The notes under the pieces: generated by a model
The model's database searches: none
Seen by the model: only the letters and a program-made list of their open reading frames with translations
Told to the model about the DNA's origin: nothing
NCBI GenBank assembly: GCA_022827095.1
Contig: JAJDTP010000001.1
Coordinates: forward strand, 62,001 to 126,000
DNA from: Dehalococcoidia bacterium
Lineage (GTDB): Bacteria > Chloroflexota > Dehalococcoidia > Lucifugimonadales > UBA3495
Length of the DNA stretch: 64,000 bases
Direction of reading: 5' to 3'
Position numbers and translations under genes: made by a program
In this document: piece by piece, positions 42,173 to 50,346 of the stretch
Numbering within the stretch: position 1 is the first letter of the stretch
Layout of the letters: every line of letters starts with the position of its first letter

Positions 42173-43150
42173 TCAGGCTTTGCCGCCGTAGAGATGAGAT
42201 ACAGTAACCTCATGTTTTGCGTTGTGTGCTTCCACGAGGAAGACGATATTGGCAGCTGTCAGGTGGAGGCAATAGGCGGCGAGGTAATCAGGAACCTCAA
42301 CGGGTACACTACCTTGGCCGTGAGCCCCTCGTCCTGCTTGATTTCGCAAGGTTGGCACACCGCTTTTCATTGCAGAGAGCAGGCTGTCAAAGTGGTTCTT
42401 CATCTCCGGCGGTACGAGGGCGTTGCTAAACAACGTCTCTATCAGCGCTGATGCGGTGGTTCTGCCGAAAGTCCAACTGCGCTCTTCGCAGATGGCTTTC
42501 ATCGTGCTCTCAAAAGCACTTCCGGCATTGGCGATCGCTTCTTTGTAATTGCCCTTCCGGTAATGTTCGTGTGCCGCCATGAACTCTTGCAACGGGCCTT
42601 CGAAATTCGCTTCATGCAGTAGCGATATGGCTGGCTCCACGACTTCTGAATGGAGATACTGCGAATTGACGGCAATAATCTGCCCGCCTTGGTACTGGTA
42701 GCCGATCCCATGTTCACGGAAACGGTGATTCAGTTCAGCGATGGCATCGTCCGCCGGCTGCCATCGTGTCTGATAGCCTATCCGGCGTTGATGTTCTCTC
42801 AATATCCCTTGAACTAGCCGGAATGAAATCTCAATGAGGCTCAGCACATCATCCACGTCATCATGGTGTAGCAGAAACTGCTCGCAACACTCCCGATGAG
42901 AGCCTCCTCTTTGCCACAGCGTCAACAATCCCATCTCTGTGGCAAGGGTCTCGTGCATCTTAGCCCATGGCGCACTGAAGTCCATCAGCCCGGCAGCAAA
43001 CCAACCGTCATTGTATCCGATAGTATTCCGCCAAATATGTAGGACCTGAACCCTGAACGGCCCAGGCAGAATGTCGTCCCTGTACATTACGGGTTTTCCC
43101 GTATTTGCGACCTCCTGCTTGGGCTTTGCAAACGTCTCATAAACGGGCAT
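42173..43150 (-). CDS. STM4504/CBY_0614-family HEPN-like protein
   Basis: A 325-residue protein beginning MPVYETFAKPKQ, as in the STM4504/CBY_0614 family. The C-terminal domain (HYRKGNYKEAIANAGSAFESTMKAIC ... VPTLRNQAGRGAHG) resembles abortive-infection Abi_C/HEPN domains, with RNxxGxxxHG as the likely active-site motif. GGAGGAA precedes the ATG at 43150. It is probably a stress- or phage-responsive RNase; this is inferred from the motif. rsmI follows after 103 bp on the same strand. Confidence 0.78.
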   Translation of the reverse strand: MPVYETFAKPKQEVANTGKPVMYRDDILPGPFRVQVLHIWRNTIGYNDGWFAAGLMDFSAPWAKMHETLATEMGLLTLWQRGGSHRECCEQFLLHHDDVDDVLSLIEISFRLVQGILREHQRRIGYQTRWQPADDAIAELNHRFREHGIGYQYQGGQIIAVNSQYLHSEVVEPAISLLHEANFEGPLQEFMAAHEHYRKGNYKEAIANAGSAFESTMKAICEERSWTFGRTTASALIETLFSNALVPPEMKNHFDSLLSAMKSGVPTLRNQAGRGAHGQGSVPVEVPDYLAAYCLHLTAANIVFLVEAHNAKHEVTVSHLYGGKA

Positions 43151-43215
43151 GAGTTCCTCCGTTTCCGTTCTACTGGCCCGTGGTGATGTCCCAAACCCTG
43201 CTGTATGTTGCGAGT

Positions 43216-43250
43216 TTGACAGGCTAAAGTACAAGATATAGTATTATATC
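43216..43250. promoter_or_regulatory. Promoter-like boxes overlapping an AT-rich palindrome
   Basis: TTGACA (43216-43221), 17-bp spacer, TAGTAT (43239-43244) on the plus strand. A perfect inverted repeat GATATA-GTAT-TATATC (43235-43250) overlaps the -10 and reads TATAAT on the minus strand. It sits 66 bp above the HEPN-like gene start, so it could control that gene or the plus-strand genes at 43521. Confidence 0.4.
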
Positions 43251-43295
43251 GGCTGTCGATCAGGCAATCAGAGGCGGATGCAAGAATCGGCCGGA

Positions 43296-43466
43296 TTAAG
43301 GCACAACTTCCAACACTGCCCCGTCCTCCAGCCGGCACACGCAAAACTGACAGTCGACGGTGAACCGTCGCCGTAGATCCAGGCTCTCGGCCGCGGCCAG
43401 CGACGATGCCTCAGCCAAGTCCAGAAGCGTGCCTCCTACTGCTCCTTCGGCGCGGCAATGCGGGCG
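43296..43466 (-). pseudogene. 3' remnant of a VapC-type PIN toxin gene
   Basis: A 56-codon minus-strand frame without a start codon ends LLDLAEASSLAAAESLDLRRRF, then VDCQFCV...LEDGAVLEVVP. This matches the C-terminal third of PIN toxins (x-D-A-S helix, DxxDF loop, LEVLP tail) with the acidic residues eroded. The upstream limit is a TGA at 43467-43469. No antitoxin is left. The rest of the gap (43251-43520) shows nothing else. Confidence 0.5.
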
Positions 43467-43520
43467 TCAAGCACCCCAACGCCGCACCATGCTAGAATAG
43501 CGCACATTGAGCAGAATGGT

Positions 43521-43808
43521 ATGCGCCAGAGTGCGATAATCATGGAATTCAACGGGGACAACGCGTCGGCCATTGGCCGCGCCATTTACCGCGAAAAGAT
43601 ACACCCTACCTTGGGGCCGGAGCATAAGGGCAAGATCGTAGTCATCGACGTCAAGAGCGGAGACTACGAGATTGCCGATCGTCACATAATCGCGGCAAGG
43701 CGGCTGCGGAAGCGGCGTCCGGATGCTTTTACCTGGGAGGAATGGGTGGACGTGCCGGTTACTTACAAAATTCACCCCAGCATCGTGACCAGACCTTTAT
43801 CCTTATGA
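43521..43808 (+). CDS. Small protein paired with an aspartic protease-like gene
   Basis: 95 residues. The pattern GKIVVIDVKSGDYEIADRHIIAARRLRKRRPDAFTW recalls a short protein that in cyanobacteria and Chloroflexota precedes clan AA protease genes, the pair behaving like a toxin-antitoxin unit. The start could be ATG 43521 or ATG 43542; neither has a strong Shine-Dalgarno. It overlaps the next gene by 4 bp. Confidence 0.65.
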   Translation: MRQSAIIMEFNGDNASAIGRAIYREKIHPTLGPEHKGKIVVIDVKSGDYEIADRHIIAARRLRKRRPDAFTWEEWVDVPVTYKIHPSIVTRPLSL

Positions 43809-44185
43809 TCAGGGGTATGGTGACGCGGAACTCCGACGGTGGTTTGGAGGCGTGGGTGGCCGTGTCCGTTATAGACGCTGATGGGGCGCCACAACAGTGT
43901 GACGTTATCGTGGACACCGGATTCACCGGCTGGCTCACCCTCCCGGAAGCCGAAATCCGGCGGCTTGGATTGGTCAGAGCCGGCAGTCGGTACAGTGTCA
44001 TAGCCAGCGGCAACGAAGCAGAGTTCGACTACTATGAAACGTCGGTGCTATGGCACGGCCGCCTTCATGAGATAGAGGTTTTCCAGTCCATAGATCAGCC
44101 GCTGCTGGGTATGGAGTTACTGGAAGGCAGCCGGGTTGCCGTTGATGCCTGGGACGGCGGAGACGTGATCATCGCGGAAGCCTGA
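43805..44185 (+). CDS. Clan AA (retropepsin-like) aspartic protease
   Basis: 126 residues with the retropepsin hallmark VIVDTGFTGWLTLP (catalytic Asp in DTG) and the closing QPLLGMELLEG. The single-domain length implies a homodimer with one Asp per subunit. The ATG at 43805 overlaps the preceding stop (ATGA). Targets are unknown. Confidence 0.82.
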   Translation: MIRGMVTRNSDGGLEAWVAVSVIDADGAPQQCDVIVDTGFTGWLTLPEAEIRRLGLVRAGSRYSVIASGNEAEFDYYETSVLWHGRLHEIEVFQSIDQPLLGMELLEGSRVAVDAWDGGDVIIAEA

Positions 44186-44320
44186 CCGAGTCGCCAGCGC
44201 GTCGCCGGCTTCCGTTTGGCTGGTGGCACGTATCCGGACCGGGGCAGTTTGCGCCTCTGTGATAGCATGGGGGCGCCTCTTACCGGGGGCGACCCATATT
44301 TTGTCGAGGAGTTGCGTTTT

Positions 44321-45988
44321 ATGCCGGAGTTGAATGGTGGGCATCTGTTCATTCGCTGCCTGAAGCAGGAAGGGGTGCAGAAGGTCTTTACGATTGTCGG
44401 GGACACGATTCTGCCCCTGGTGGACGCGGCGGAGGATGAGGGCATCGAGTTCATCGACACGCGGCACGAGGGCGCGGCGATGCACATGGCCGACGGCTAC
44501 GCCCGCATCACCGGCCAGCCGGCGGTGGCCCTGTTCACCGGCGGTCCGGGCTTCGCCAACGCCATCTCCGGCCTGCCCGCCATCTACACCTCCGAGAGCC
44601 CCGTGATCTTCGTGGCCGGCTGCGCCGAGCTGCCCGAGAAGGGACAGGCGACCTTCCAGGAGATCGACCAGGTGGCCATGGCGGCTCCAGTTTCGAAGGG
44701 GTCGTGGCTGATCCACGAGAAGAACCGCATCCCCGAGTTCGTTGCGACGGCCTTCCGCACGGCGATGAGCGGCCGGCCCGGGCCGGTGCACCTGACCCTG
44801 CCTATCGATCTGCAGGAAGCGCCGATCAGCGAGGAAGACCTGCCCCCGTTCCTGCCCCAGGAGTACCGGAACATGGGCCGGTCCCAGGGCGACCCCAAGC
44901 TGATTGAACAGGCGGCGAACCTGCTGGCGAATGCCCAGCGTCCGGTGATCATCGTGGGCAATCCGGCGCGCTACTCCGTGGAGCCGGCGCAGCTGGAGGC
45001 GCTGGCGGAGGCCACGGGCGCGCCCATCTTCACCGTGGAGCAGGCGCGGGGTCTGATCGACGACCTGCATCCGCTGTGCTTCGGATACGCCGACGGCGCG
45101 CTGAACCGCACGGCCCGCAAGTTCCGCGAGGCCGACGTTGTGCTGCTGCTGGGCAAGCGTCTGGACCATCGCTATCGCTACGGCGGGGTCTTCAACGCCG
45201 ACGCCAAGCTGATCCAGGCCGATCCGTCCGAGGCCGAGATCGGCCGCAATCGTGGCGTCGCGGTGGGACTGTTGGGCGATCTGGGCGCCATCGTGGACCA
45301 GCTTGCGGCGGCGGCGAAGCACAACGGGAACCTGACCCCTTGGATCAATGAGCTGAAGCAGGAGCAGGAGGCGTGGCTGGACAGCCTGCGCAGCAACGCC
45401 GCCAATGAGGCGCCGATGCACCCGCTGGACGTGTACACGCGCATCGAGCACCTGGTGGACGAGGACACGTTCATCATCCTGGACGGCGGCGACTACGTGC
45501 AGTGGGGTCGGTGCTACCTGCCGGCGCGGTCGCCCGGTCACTTCATGCGCCTGGGGCCGCTGAGCCACCTGGGCGGGGCGATTCCCTACGCCATGGCGGC
45601 CAAGCTGGCCTACCCCGACAGCAAGGTGCTGGCGTTCATGGGCGATGGCTCCTTCGGGTTCTACTCCATGGAGTACGACACTTGCATCCGGCATAACCTG
45701 AACATCACCGGCATCATGGGCAACGACGGGAACTGGGGCATCGACCGCACCTTCCAGCTGGCCTACTTCGGGCGGGACGTGGGCACGGCGCTGCGGCCGG
45801 GCGTGCGCTACGACCAGGTAGTGGAGGGCATCGGCGGCTATGCGGAACTGGTGGAGCAGCCGGATGAGGTTGCGCCGGCGGTGGAGCGGGCCATCAACTC
45901 AGGCCGGCCGTCGTTGGTGAACATCACGGTGAAGTCGGGAGCCAGCCCGCTGGCGGACGCGATGATCGCGCGGCGTACGGGTGGGTAG
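44321..45988 (+). CDS. Thiamine diphosphate-dependent enzyme (acetolactate synthase-like)
   Basis: A 555-residue protein with three domains of the ThDP decarboxylase/carboligase family. The N-terminal PYR domain has the catalytic Glu in DTRHEGAAMHMADGYAR. The central domain starts near AQRPVIIVGNPA. The C-terminal PP domain has GDGSFGFYSMEYDT with the Asn at GNDGNWG for Mg-ThDP binding. It is near acetolactate synthase, oxalyl-CoA decarboxylase and benzoylformate decarboxylase; the reaction cannot be fixed. GAGGAG upstream supports the ATG at 44321. No small regulatory subunit is adjacent. Confidence 0.88.
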   Translation: MPELNGGHLFIRCLKQEGVQKVFTIVGDTILPLVDAAEDEGIEFIDTRHEGAAMHMADGYARITGQPAVALFTGGPGFANAISGLPAIYTSESPVIFVAGCAELPEKGQATFQEIDQVAMAAPVSKGSWLIHEKNRIPEFVATAFRTAMSGRPGPVHLTLPIDLQEAPISEEDLPPFLPQEYRNMGRSQGDPKLIEQAANLLANAQRPVIIVGNPARYSVEPAQLEALAEATGAPIFTVEQARGLIDDLHPLCFGYADGALNRTARKFREADVVLLLGKRLDHRYRYGGVFNADAKLIQADPSEAEIGRNRGVAVGLLGDLGAIVDQLAAAAKHNGNLTPWINELKQEQEAWLDSLRSNAANEAPMHPLDVYTRIEHLVDEDTFIILDGGDYVQWGRCYLPARSPGHFMRLGPLSHLGGAIPYAMAAKLAYPDSKVLAFMGDGSFGFYSMEYDTCIRHNLNITGIMGNDGNWGIDRTFQLAYFGRDVGTALRPGVRYDQVVEGIGGYAELVEQPDEVAPAVERAINSGRPSLVNITVKSGASPLADAMIARRTGG

Positions 45989-46012
45989 CGATTTCTGTAC
46001 CGCGTCAGGCCG

Positions 46013-46033
46013 TTGTGCGTTGACAACGTACAA
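46013..46033. promoter_or_regulatory. Likely HigA operator overlapping the higB start
   Basis: A 21-bp palindrome centred on A46023: CGTTG-A-CAACG flanked by TTGT and ACAA, with one mismatched pair. It ends on the first base of the higB ATG, the usual autoregulatory position for toxin-antitoxin operators. Confidence 0.55.
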
Positions 46034-46311
46034 TGATACGCAACTTCCGACACAATGGCCTGCGCCGCTTCTGGGAACGCGGGGAGCGCCGGCGCGTTCC
46101 ATCGGAATATACTGTCAAAATACAGCGTATTTTGGACAGCCTGGACGAAGCGATGGTGCCCGATGATATGAACCGTGGGGGATTTGGGTTGCACCGACTG
46201 ACCGGCGACCGCGCCGGGTATTGGGCGGTTACCGTTTCCGCTAACTGGCGCATTGTATTTCGGTTTCAAGAAGGCGACGTGTGGGACGTGGATTTGATCG
46301 ATTACCATTAG
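46033..46311 (+). CDS. HigB-type RelE-superfamily toxin
   Basis: 92 residues. MIRNFRHNGLRRFWERGERRRVP, then LHRLTGDRAGYWAVTVSANWRIVFRFQEGDVWDVDLIDYH, match the plasmid-type HigB/Killer protein fold. It is an mRNA interferase cleaving at the ribosome. Toxin-before-antitoxin order is normal for higBA. It is 11 bp upstream of the antitoxin. Confidence 0.9.
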   Translation: MIRNFRHNGLRRFWERGERRRVPSEYTVKIQRILDSLDEAMVPDDMNRGGFGLHRLTGDRAGYWAVTVSANWRIVFRFQEGDVWDVDLIDYH

Positions 46312-46322
46312 GGGATTGGGAA

Positions 46323-47000
46323 ATGTCGATGAGAAACGCCGCTCACCCGGGCAAGGGTATTTTGCACGATGACATCGAGCCTTTGGGAGTGAGCGTTGCG
46401 GAAGCCGCTCGACATATCGGTGTCAGCTGTGAGGAGTTGAACGACGTAGTGAACGGCAAGGCGCCCGTTTCGCCGGAAATGTCCATCCGGCTATACAAAG
46501 CATTTGGCGCCAGCATCTCGGTCCGGCGCCGGTTGCAGGCGTCTTATGACCTTGCACAGGTTTTCCACAGCGACCACGGCATCAAGGTCAAGCGCCTGGG
46601 GAACCCCTTGGGTGAAGTCGGCTTGCCAACGTCCAGCCCGCTGCATCCCGGCCAGGTGTTGCTCCACGAATGTTTGGAGCCGATGGGCCTTACCGTCGCC
46701 GAGGCCGCCGAGCACCTGGGCGTCAGCTATGAAGAACTGGATGACTTGGTGAACTGTCGCGCGTCCCTGACGCCGGAGATGATTATCCGCATCGACCAGG
46801 CTTTCGGCGGCCACCCGCAGAAATGGTCGGCGCTCCAGGCCAACTACGACGTCGCCAAAGTGGCCATGGAGCGCGCCCACGAAATCAAGGTGAGCCGGCT
46901 CTGGCGGCAAGACCCGGACACCTACGAGCCTATCCTGCTGGACACGTCAGGCGTGGAAGCGACAACCGCAGCGGCTGACGGCGAAAACTTCGTCAAGTAA
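46323..47000 (+). CDS. Two-domain HigA antitoxin (duplicated HTH)
   Basis: 225 residues, about twice the usual HigA length. Two HigA/XRE units are fused: HPGKGILHDDIEPLGVSVAEAA...GVSCEELNDVVNG...VSPEMSIRLYKAF, and HPGQVLLHECLEPMGLTVAEAA...GVSYEELDDLVNC...LTPEMIIRIDQAF. Each keeps the trailing helix (LQASYDLAQV, LQANYDVAKV). The ATG at 46323 follows GGGGATTGGG. A tail of about 35 residues ends the protein. It should neutralise HigB and repress the operon, possibly binding both operator halves as one chain. Confidence 0.85.
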   Translation: MSMRNAAHPGKGILHDDIEPLGVSVAEAARHIGVSCEELNDVVNGKAPVSPEMSIRLYKAFGASISVRRRLQASYDLAQVFHSDHGIKVKRLGNPLGEVGLPTSSPLHPGQVLLHECLEPMGLTVAEAAEHLGVSYEELDDLVNCRASLTPEMIIRIDQAFGGHPQKWSALQANYDVAKVAMERAHEIKVSRLWRQDPDTYEPILLDTSGVEATTAAADGENFVK

Positions 47001-47029
47001 CCGTATCACCCGAACCAAGGAGGCGAGTT

Positions 47030-48115
47030 ATGCAGTTCGGTATCTTCACCATTGTTCCGTATCACGAGGACTTCACGCCGCCGCAGGCGTTGAACGACGC
47101 CCTGGAGCAGATCCGGTTCGCCGACGAGGCGGGGTTGGATGAGGCTTGGCTGGGGGAGCACCGCTTCTCGCGTCACGGGCTGCTGTCGGGCATCTGGTCG
47201 TTCCTGGGCGCGGTGGCCGGCAGCACGAAGCAGATTCGCATCGGCACCGCGGTGATTGTGCTGCCGCTGCACAACCCGGTGCTGGTGGCCGAGGAAGTGG
47301 CGATGCTGGACGTGATCAGCGGCGGCCGCATCAACTTCGGCATCGGGGCCGGCTATCAGCAGCAGGAATTTGACGGCGTCGGTGTGGACATCGACACCAG
47401 TCGGGAACGGTTCCAGGAAGCCGTGGACGTGATGATCAAGGCGTGGACCGAGGAAACGCTGACGTTCCACGGGAAGTACACCAACGTTGACGACGTTTGG
47501 GTGCTGCCCAAGCCGGTGCAGAAGCCTTATCCGCCGCTGTTCCAGGCGGTGAGCACCAGTCCGGCCAGCATCGACTTCGCCGCCAGCCGGAACATCCAGG
47601 TCATCACCGGCGGGCCGACCGACATCCTGGGCCAGGCTCCGCAGGTGATCCAGCTGTGGCGGGAGAAGATGGACGAGTACGGCCACCCTCACGCGCACCT
47701 GGACCCGCCGATGTCCAAGTCGATCTACGTTGCGCCCACCATGGAAGAGGCTGAGCGCGACCCCATCGGGCTGGAGGATTTCTCGTCACGGGTGCTGCGG
47801 TCCATCGGCAGCAACGGCGCGCCCATCGGGATGCCCATGGACCGGAACGGCAACATCGCCAAGGGCTACGAGCACTGGGCCAACCGCCAGGCGGATCGGG
47901 ACCGCCGCGACGACGTGGGCCACGCCGGCCTGCCGCCGCTGCGGGGAACGCCGGAGGTGGTCGCGGAAAGGCTGAAGGAAGTGCAGGCGGCGGGGATCAA
48001 CCATGTCTTCGGCAACTTCGGGTTCGCCGGCCTGCCGCATTCCAAGGTGATGCGCTCCATCGAGCTGTTCGCCACGGAGGTGATGCCGCACTTCCAGGAG
48101 GCGGCGGTGGCATAG
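47030..48115 (+). CDS. Luciferase-like flavin/F420-dependent monooxygenase
   Basis: 361 residues starting MQFGIFTIVPYHEDF. Landmarks are AGLDEAWLGEHRFSRHG, IGTAVIVLPLHNPVLVAEEVAMLDVI, GRINFGIGAGYQQQEF and KPYPPLFQAVS. AAGGAGGCG precedes the ATG. It is 29 bp after higA but not obviously related in function. Confidence 0.9.
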   Translation: MQFGIFTIVPYHEDFTPPQALNDALEQIRFADEAGLDEAWLGEHRFSRHGLLSGIWSFLGAVAGSTKQIRIGTAVIVLPLHNPVLVAEEVAMLDVISGGRINFGIGAGYQQQEFDGVGVDIDTSRERFQEAVDVMIKAWTEETLTFHGKYTNVDDVWVLPKPVQKPYPPLFQAVSTSPASIDFAASRNIQVITGGPTDILGQAPQVIQLWREKMDEYGHPHAHLDPPMSKSIYVAPTMEEAERDPIGLEDFSSRVLRSIGSNGAPIGMPMDRNGNIAKGYEHWANRQADRDRRDDVGHAGLPPLRGTPEVVAERLKEVQAAGINHVFGNFGFAGLPHSKVMRSIELFATEVMPHFQEAAVA

Positions 48116-48221
48116 AAAATTCAGCCCGCGGGTCGAAATTGCTGACAGGTTTAGGATGGGGATTGGCCATGCGGATGATATGCTGGTCACTCCCCATTGT
48201 TTGCGCTATTGGTGAATAACC

Positions 48222-48998
48222 ATGACCATCAAGACGCCCTACGCGCCGTCTGACGGCGTGAAAATTCCGAACCTTGACCCATTTTTCGGGCCGGACGCGC
48301 CGCCGCTGCCGGATCCGGAACCGATGCCGGATGGTATGCAGCAGAACCCGCACATCCTGTACGTGATGCAGATCCTGGCCGATTTGCTCACCGACCGCCT
48401 GGACACCTTCGCCGACACCAACACCATCGTCTATTACGACCCCGCCGACCGCAACCGCCGGCTGCAACCGGACGTGTACGTGGCGTTCGATGTAGATGCC
48501 GATGCCATTCGGCGCCGGAACGGCTACCTGATCTGGGAGGTGGGCAAGCCGCCGGACGTCGTGCTGGAGGTGGCGTCGGAGACCACGGCGTCCAATGACG
48601 TTGGCAGGAAGCGCGACCTGTACGCACAGATGGGCGTGGCGGAGTACTGGCGGTTTGACGCCAGCGGGGGTGACATGTACGGCGCCGCGCTGGTTGGCGA
48701 GTACCTCGAAGGGGGCGAATACCGCGAGTTTACGGTGCACACCGCCGTCGATGGGGCGATTTGGGTCTACAGCCCGCTGTTGCGGCTGAACCTGCGCTGG
48801 AACGGCGGCGAGATCGAGTTGCAGGACCCCGACACCGGCGAGATCCTGCTGGACCGGCGCGGGGTGCGGCTGGCCATGGAGTCGGAGCGCCGTGCGTTAG
48901 AGAATGAGCGGCAAGCGAGACTGGCGGCGGAATGTGAGCTGGAAGAGTACCGTCAACTGGTGCGCCAACTGCGGGAGCAGCGCGGGGAGCCTCAGTAA
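48222..48998 (+). CDS. Uma2-family protein with C-terminal coiled coil
   Basis: 258 residues. The Uma2 core has LQPDVYVAF (Asp), GKPPDVVLEVASETTASNDVGRKRDLYAQMGVAEYWRFD (Glu and Lys), and a later strand LLRLNLRW. Residues about 215-258 form a charged coiled coil (RRALENERQARLAAECELEEYRQL). It is very similar in plan to the gene at 58874, including the aromatic FADTNTIVYYDP versus ICYDPGN segment. Confidence 0.88.
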   Translation: MTIKTPYAPSDGVKIPNLDPFFGPDAPPLPDPEPMPDGMQQNPHILYVMQILADLLTDRLDTFADTNTIVYYDPADRNRRLQPDVYVAFDVDADAIRRRNGYLIWEVGKPPDVVLEVASETTASNDVGRKRDLYAQMGVAEYWRFDASGGDMYGAALVGEYLEGGEYREFTVHTAVDGAIWVYSPLLRLNLRWNGGEIELQDPDTGEILLDRRGVRLAMESERRALENERQARLAAECELEEYRQLVRQLREQRGEPQ

Positions 48999-49016
48999 GC
49001 AGGCTCCCCATATCTA

Positions 49017-50162
49017 TCAGCGACCCTCGGTCAGCGCCTCGCGGAGGCGGCGGATGATGATATCGATTTCGTCTTCGGTGACGTTGAGCGGGTCGACCAT
49101 CAGCTCGTCGGGGGCGCGGAGTTGCTGGAGGTAGATGGGCGGGTCGCCCTGCTGTAGTGCGGCCGCAACCTCTGGAGCCGAGGGGCCGGACCAGTCACCG
49201 CCCAGATGGAGCACGGCATTGGGGAGTAAGTAATCGATGCCGTCGTGCTCCAGGGTGATGTTGAGGCCGGGAACCTCGATGAGGCTGTCCACCACGCGCT
49301 GGGCCATTTCCCGGTACCAGGCCATTTCGGCCTCTTCATCCTCCTCCACGAACATGGACAGCGCGGTGACCAGGCCCACGATCTCCTCCTTGGCGACCTT
49401 GGCCGAGCGGCCGATGAACTGGGCCGGGCTGGCGTTGGCCAGGGCGGCATCGATGAGATCGGCGCGGCCGCAGAGGATGCCGGTGCCCTGGGGGCCGCGG
49501 ACGCCCTTGCCGCCGCTGAAGATCACCATGTCCGCGCCGTCGCGCAGGTAGCGGTGCAGGTTAGCCCGGGGCGGCAGCATGGAGGCGGCGTCGACGATCA
49601 CCGGCACGTCGTGGGCGTGGGCGATCTCGCAGACCAGGGCCAGGGGCATCACCCGCTTGCTGGTGAAGGGCGCGCACAGGTAGGCGACGGCGGCGGTGCG
49701 CTCGTTGATGGCGCCTTCCAGTTCCCAGGGGTGGTTGAACAGGTAGTTGCCGATCTCGACAATCTTCGCGCCGACGGCCCGGTAGGCGTGGTCGTAGGGG
49801 AACCGGTGCATGGTCTGCATGATGATCTCGTTCTTCATGCCCTCGGTGTCGGGCAGCCGCAGCATCTTGTTGGGGTCGTTGCCGGCGATGCAGGCCGCCG
49901 CTTGAAGCAAGAGGCCGCCGGCCGCGCCGCTGCTGACCATGGCCGCTTCGGATCCCACCAGGCGAGCGATCTCCGCGCCGGCCTTGCGGTTGAGCTCGTC
50001 GATGTTGACCATGACCCGGGCGGTGCCGGCCATCTGCTCCAGCACCTCGGGACGTGTGCGGGAGCCTCCCAGGCGCGTAACCGAGCCGGAGGCGTTGATG
50101 ATGGGAGTTACGCCGAGGTTGCGGTAAGCCTGTTCCGCGTCGGAGATGGCCTGCTGACTCAT
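49017..50162 (-). CDS. SelA-fold PLP enzyme (D-glucosaminate-6-phosphate ammonia-lyase type)
   Basis: A 381-residue fold-type I PLP enzyme of the SelA superfamily: GVTPIINASGSVTRLGG at the N-terminus, VSSGAAGGLLLQAAACIAG, VPVIVDAAS (Asp for the PLP ring) and the PLP Lys in IFSGGKGVRGPQGTG. It lacks the N-terminal domain of true selenocysteine synthase, so it is more likely a lyase such as DgaE or a relative. It is worth noting because a probable selenoprotein is encoded in this window. The end is 18 bp from a Uma2 gene. Confidence 0.82.
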   Translation of the reverse strand: MSQQAISDAEQAYRNLGVTPIINASGSVTRLGGSRTRPEVLEQMAGTARVMVNIDELNRKAGAEIARLVGSEAAMVSSGAAGGLLLQAAACIAGNDPNKMLRLPDTEGMKNEIIMQTMHRFPYDHAYRAVGAKIVEIGNYLFNHPWELEGAINERTAAVAYLCAPFTSKRVMPLALVCEIAHAHDVPVIVDAASMLPPRANLHRYLRDGADMVIFSGGKGVRGPQGTGILCGRADLIDAALANASPAQFIGRSAKVAKEEIVGLVTALSMFVEEDEEAEMAWYREMAQRVVDSLIEVPGLNITLEHDGIDYLLPNAVLHLGGDWSGPSAPEVAAALQQGDPPIYLQQLRAPDELMVDPLNVTEDEIDIIIRRLREALTEGR

Positions 50163-50181
50163 GGAGGGCTCCTGGAACCAT

Positions 50182-50260
50182 CGTCATTCCGGCCTTGAGC
50201 CGGAATCCAGAGCGTCTTTGCCAAGCAGGATGCTGGATTCCGGCTTTCGCCGGAATGACG
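50182..50260. repeat. Composite palindrome of two REP-like hairpins
   Basis: The left arm starts CGTCATTCCGGC and ends GCCGGAATCCAG. The right arm is its inverse, from CTGGATTCCGGC to GCCGGAATGACG. Each arm is itself a hairpin with an 8-bp stem. It separates the SelA-fold gene from the divergent nitroreductase gene and matches 10693-10788. Confidence 0.8.
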
Positions 50261-50346
50261 AGATAAATGGTGATAACGCATTATAACAAGCAGCCCAAAG
50301 CCGTTGTGGTAACATCGGCCAACAGAAACATCCTGGAGGCAGCAAC

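Noticed and set aside
46019-46032. TTGACA and TACAAT near higB read as -35/-10 boxes
   Set aside because: Spacing of only a few bases is impossible for a promoter; the bases are better explained by the palindromic operator.
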